A stretch of DNA of 5,029 nt from positions 1-5,029 of the forward strand of contig QIDD01000151.1 in NCBI GenBank assembly GCA_003230355.1, in the 5' to 3' direction. The notes beneath the pieces are model-generated. The model was not told where the DNA came from. It was given only the letters and a program-made list of their open reading frames with translations, and searched no databases. A program made the translations under genes and the position numbers. Positions 4,818 to 5,029 of this stretch are shown one piece after another. The number at the start of each line of letters is the position of its first letter. Position 1 is the stretch's first letter. The DNA is from Methanobacteriota archaeon (GTDB taxonomy: Archaea > Hydrothermarchaeota > Hydrothermarchaeia > Hydrothermarchaeales > SZUA-236).

Positions 4818-5029
4818 ATGCCGATTCCAGAGGTTTCAAAGATATGGATGGATGGCGAATTCGTCGATTGGAAGGAGGCCAAAGTCCATGTTCTCACACA
4901 CGCCCTACACTATGGCTCAGGGGTTTTTGAGGGAATCCGCTGTTATCATACCAGCAAGGGTCCGGCCGTTTTCAGATTCACAGAGCATCTGGAGCGGCTT
5001 TACAAATCCGCTAAACTCTATCATATGAA
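4818..5029 (+). CDS. ilvE: Branched-chain amino acid aminotransferase, N-terminal part (cut by window edge)
   Basis: A PLP-dependent fold-type IV transaminase that moves an amino group between glutamate and the keto acids of valine, leucine and isoleucine, the last step of their synthesis. About 70 of roughly 290-310 residues are visible. Seen: [20 protein letters not shown] (residues 9-28), the family hallmark [16 protein letters not shown] (28-43), and [17 protein letters not shown] (52-68). These match IlvE closely, including the E. coli enzyme, and are less like D-amino-acid transaminase or aminodeoxychorismate lyase. The catalytic PLP-binding Lys lies beyond the window. The ATG at 4810 is out of frame; the ATG at 4818 fits both the homology and the TATA spacing. 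Confidence 0.92.
   Translation, partial: MPIPEVSKIWMDGEFVDWKEAKVHVLTHALHYGSGVFEGIRCYHTSKGPAVFRFTEHLERLYKSAKLYHM

Overview
The window looks archaeal, most likely a euryarchaeote related to methanogens or their anaerobic relatives; I cannot place it more precisely. The evidence is A/T-rich TATA-like boxes lying about 25 bases before several start codons, implying leaderless or very short-leader mRNAs. GGTGA and GGAG Shine-Dalgarno sites occur where genes are packed together, and an archaeal-type IMPase/FBPase-family phosphatase sits next to an NAD kinase. Coding DNA has mid-range GC; the intergenic DNA and one small membrane-protein gene are clearly AT-rich.

Layout. From right to left on the minus strand: glmS (start 4238, stop 2446), broken by a one-base frameshift at 3633-3638; then a TATA box at 2414-2423; then a tight four-gene run: IMPase/FBPase-family phosphatase (1609-2391), NAD kinase (794-1612), a TIGR00725/LOG-like SLOG protein (302-787), and the N-terminal two-fifths or so of a flavin-dependent thymidylate synthase, thyX (1-305, running off the left edge). 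The junctions are a 4-base overlap, a 6-base gap and another 4-base overlap, so these four are probably one transcript. On the right, a 42-codon cysteine-rich ORF (4299-4427, plus) diverges from glmS out of a shared AT-rich box. It converges with only 4 bases between stop codons on a small three-helix membrane protein (4432-4734, minus). That gene in turn diverges from ilvE (4818 to the right edge, plus).

How the genes fit together. GlmS makes glucosamine-6-phosphate from fructose-6-phosphate, the first step to UDP-GlcNAc, and an FBPase-type enzyme could supply that substrate. The phosphatase and NAD kinase adjoin in the same order as the domains of the fused NADP phosphatase/NAD kinase known from Methanocaldococcus (MJ0917), so they may instead balance NAD and NADP. 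ThyX uses NADPH, FAD and methylene-tetrahydrofolate (or an archaeal analogue) to make dTMP, so the run can be read as a cofactor and nucleotide unit.

The points most worth a second look are: thyX has no ATG, GTG or TTG where its protein begins but an ATA after a strong Shine-Dalgarno; its RHR signature reads EHR; glmS is split by one base; the phosphatase-kinase pair mirrors a known fusion; and an unannotated-looking small Cys-rich protein sits opposite glmS. I see no CRISPR, tRNA, rRNA, insertion sequence or clear defence system.
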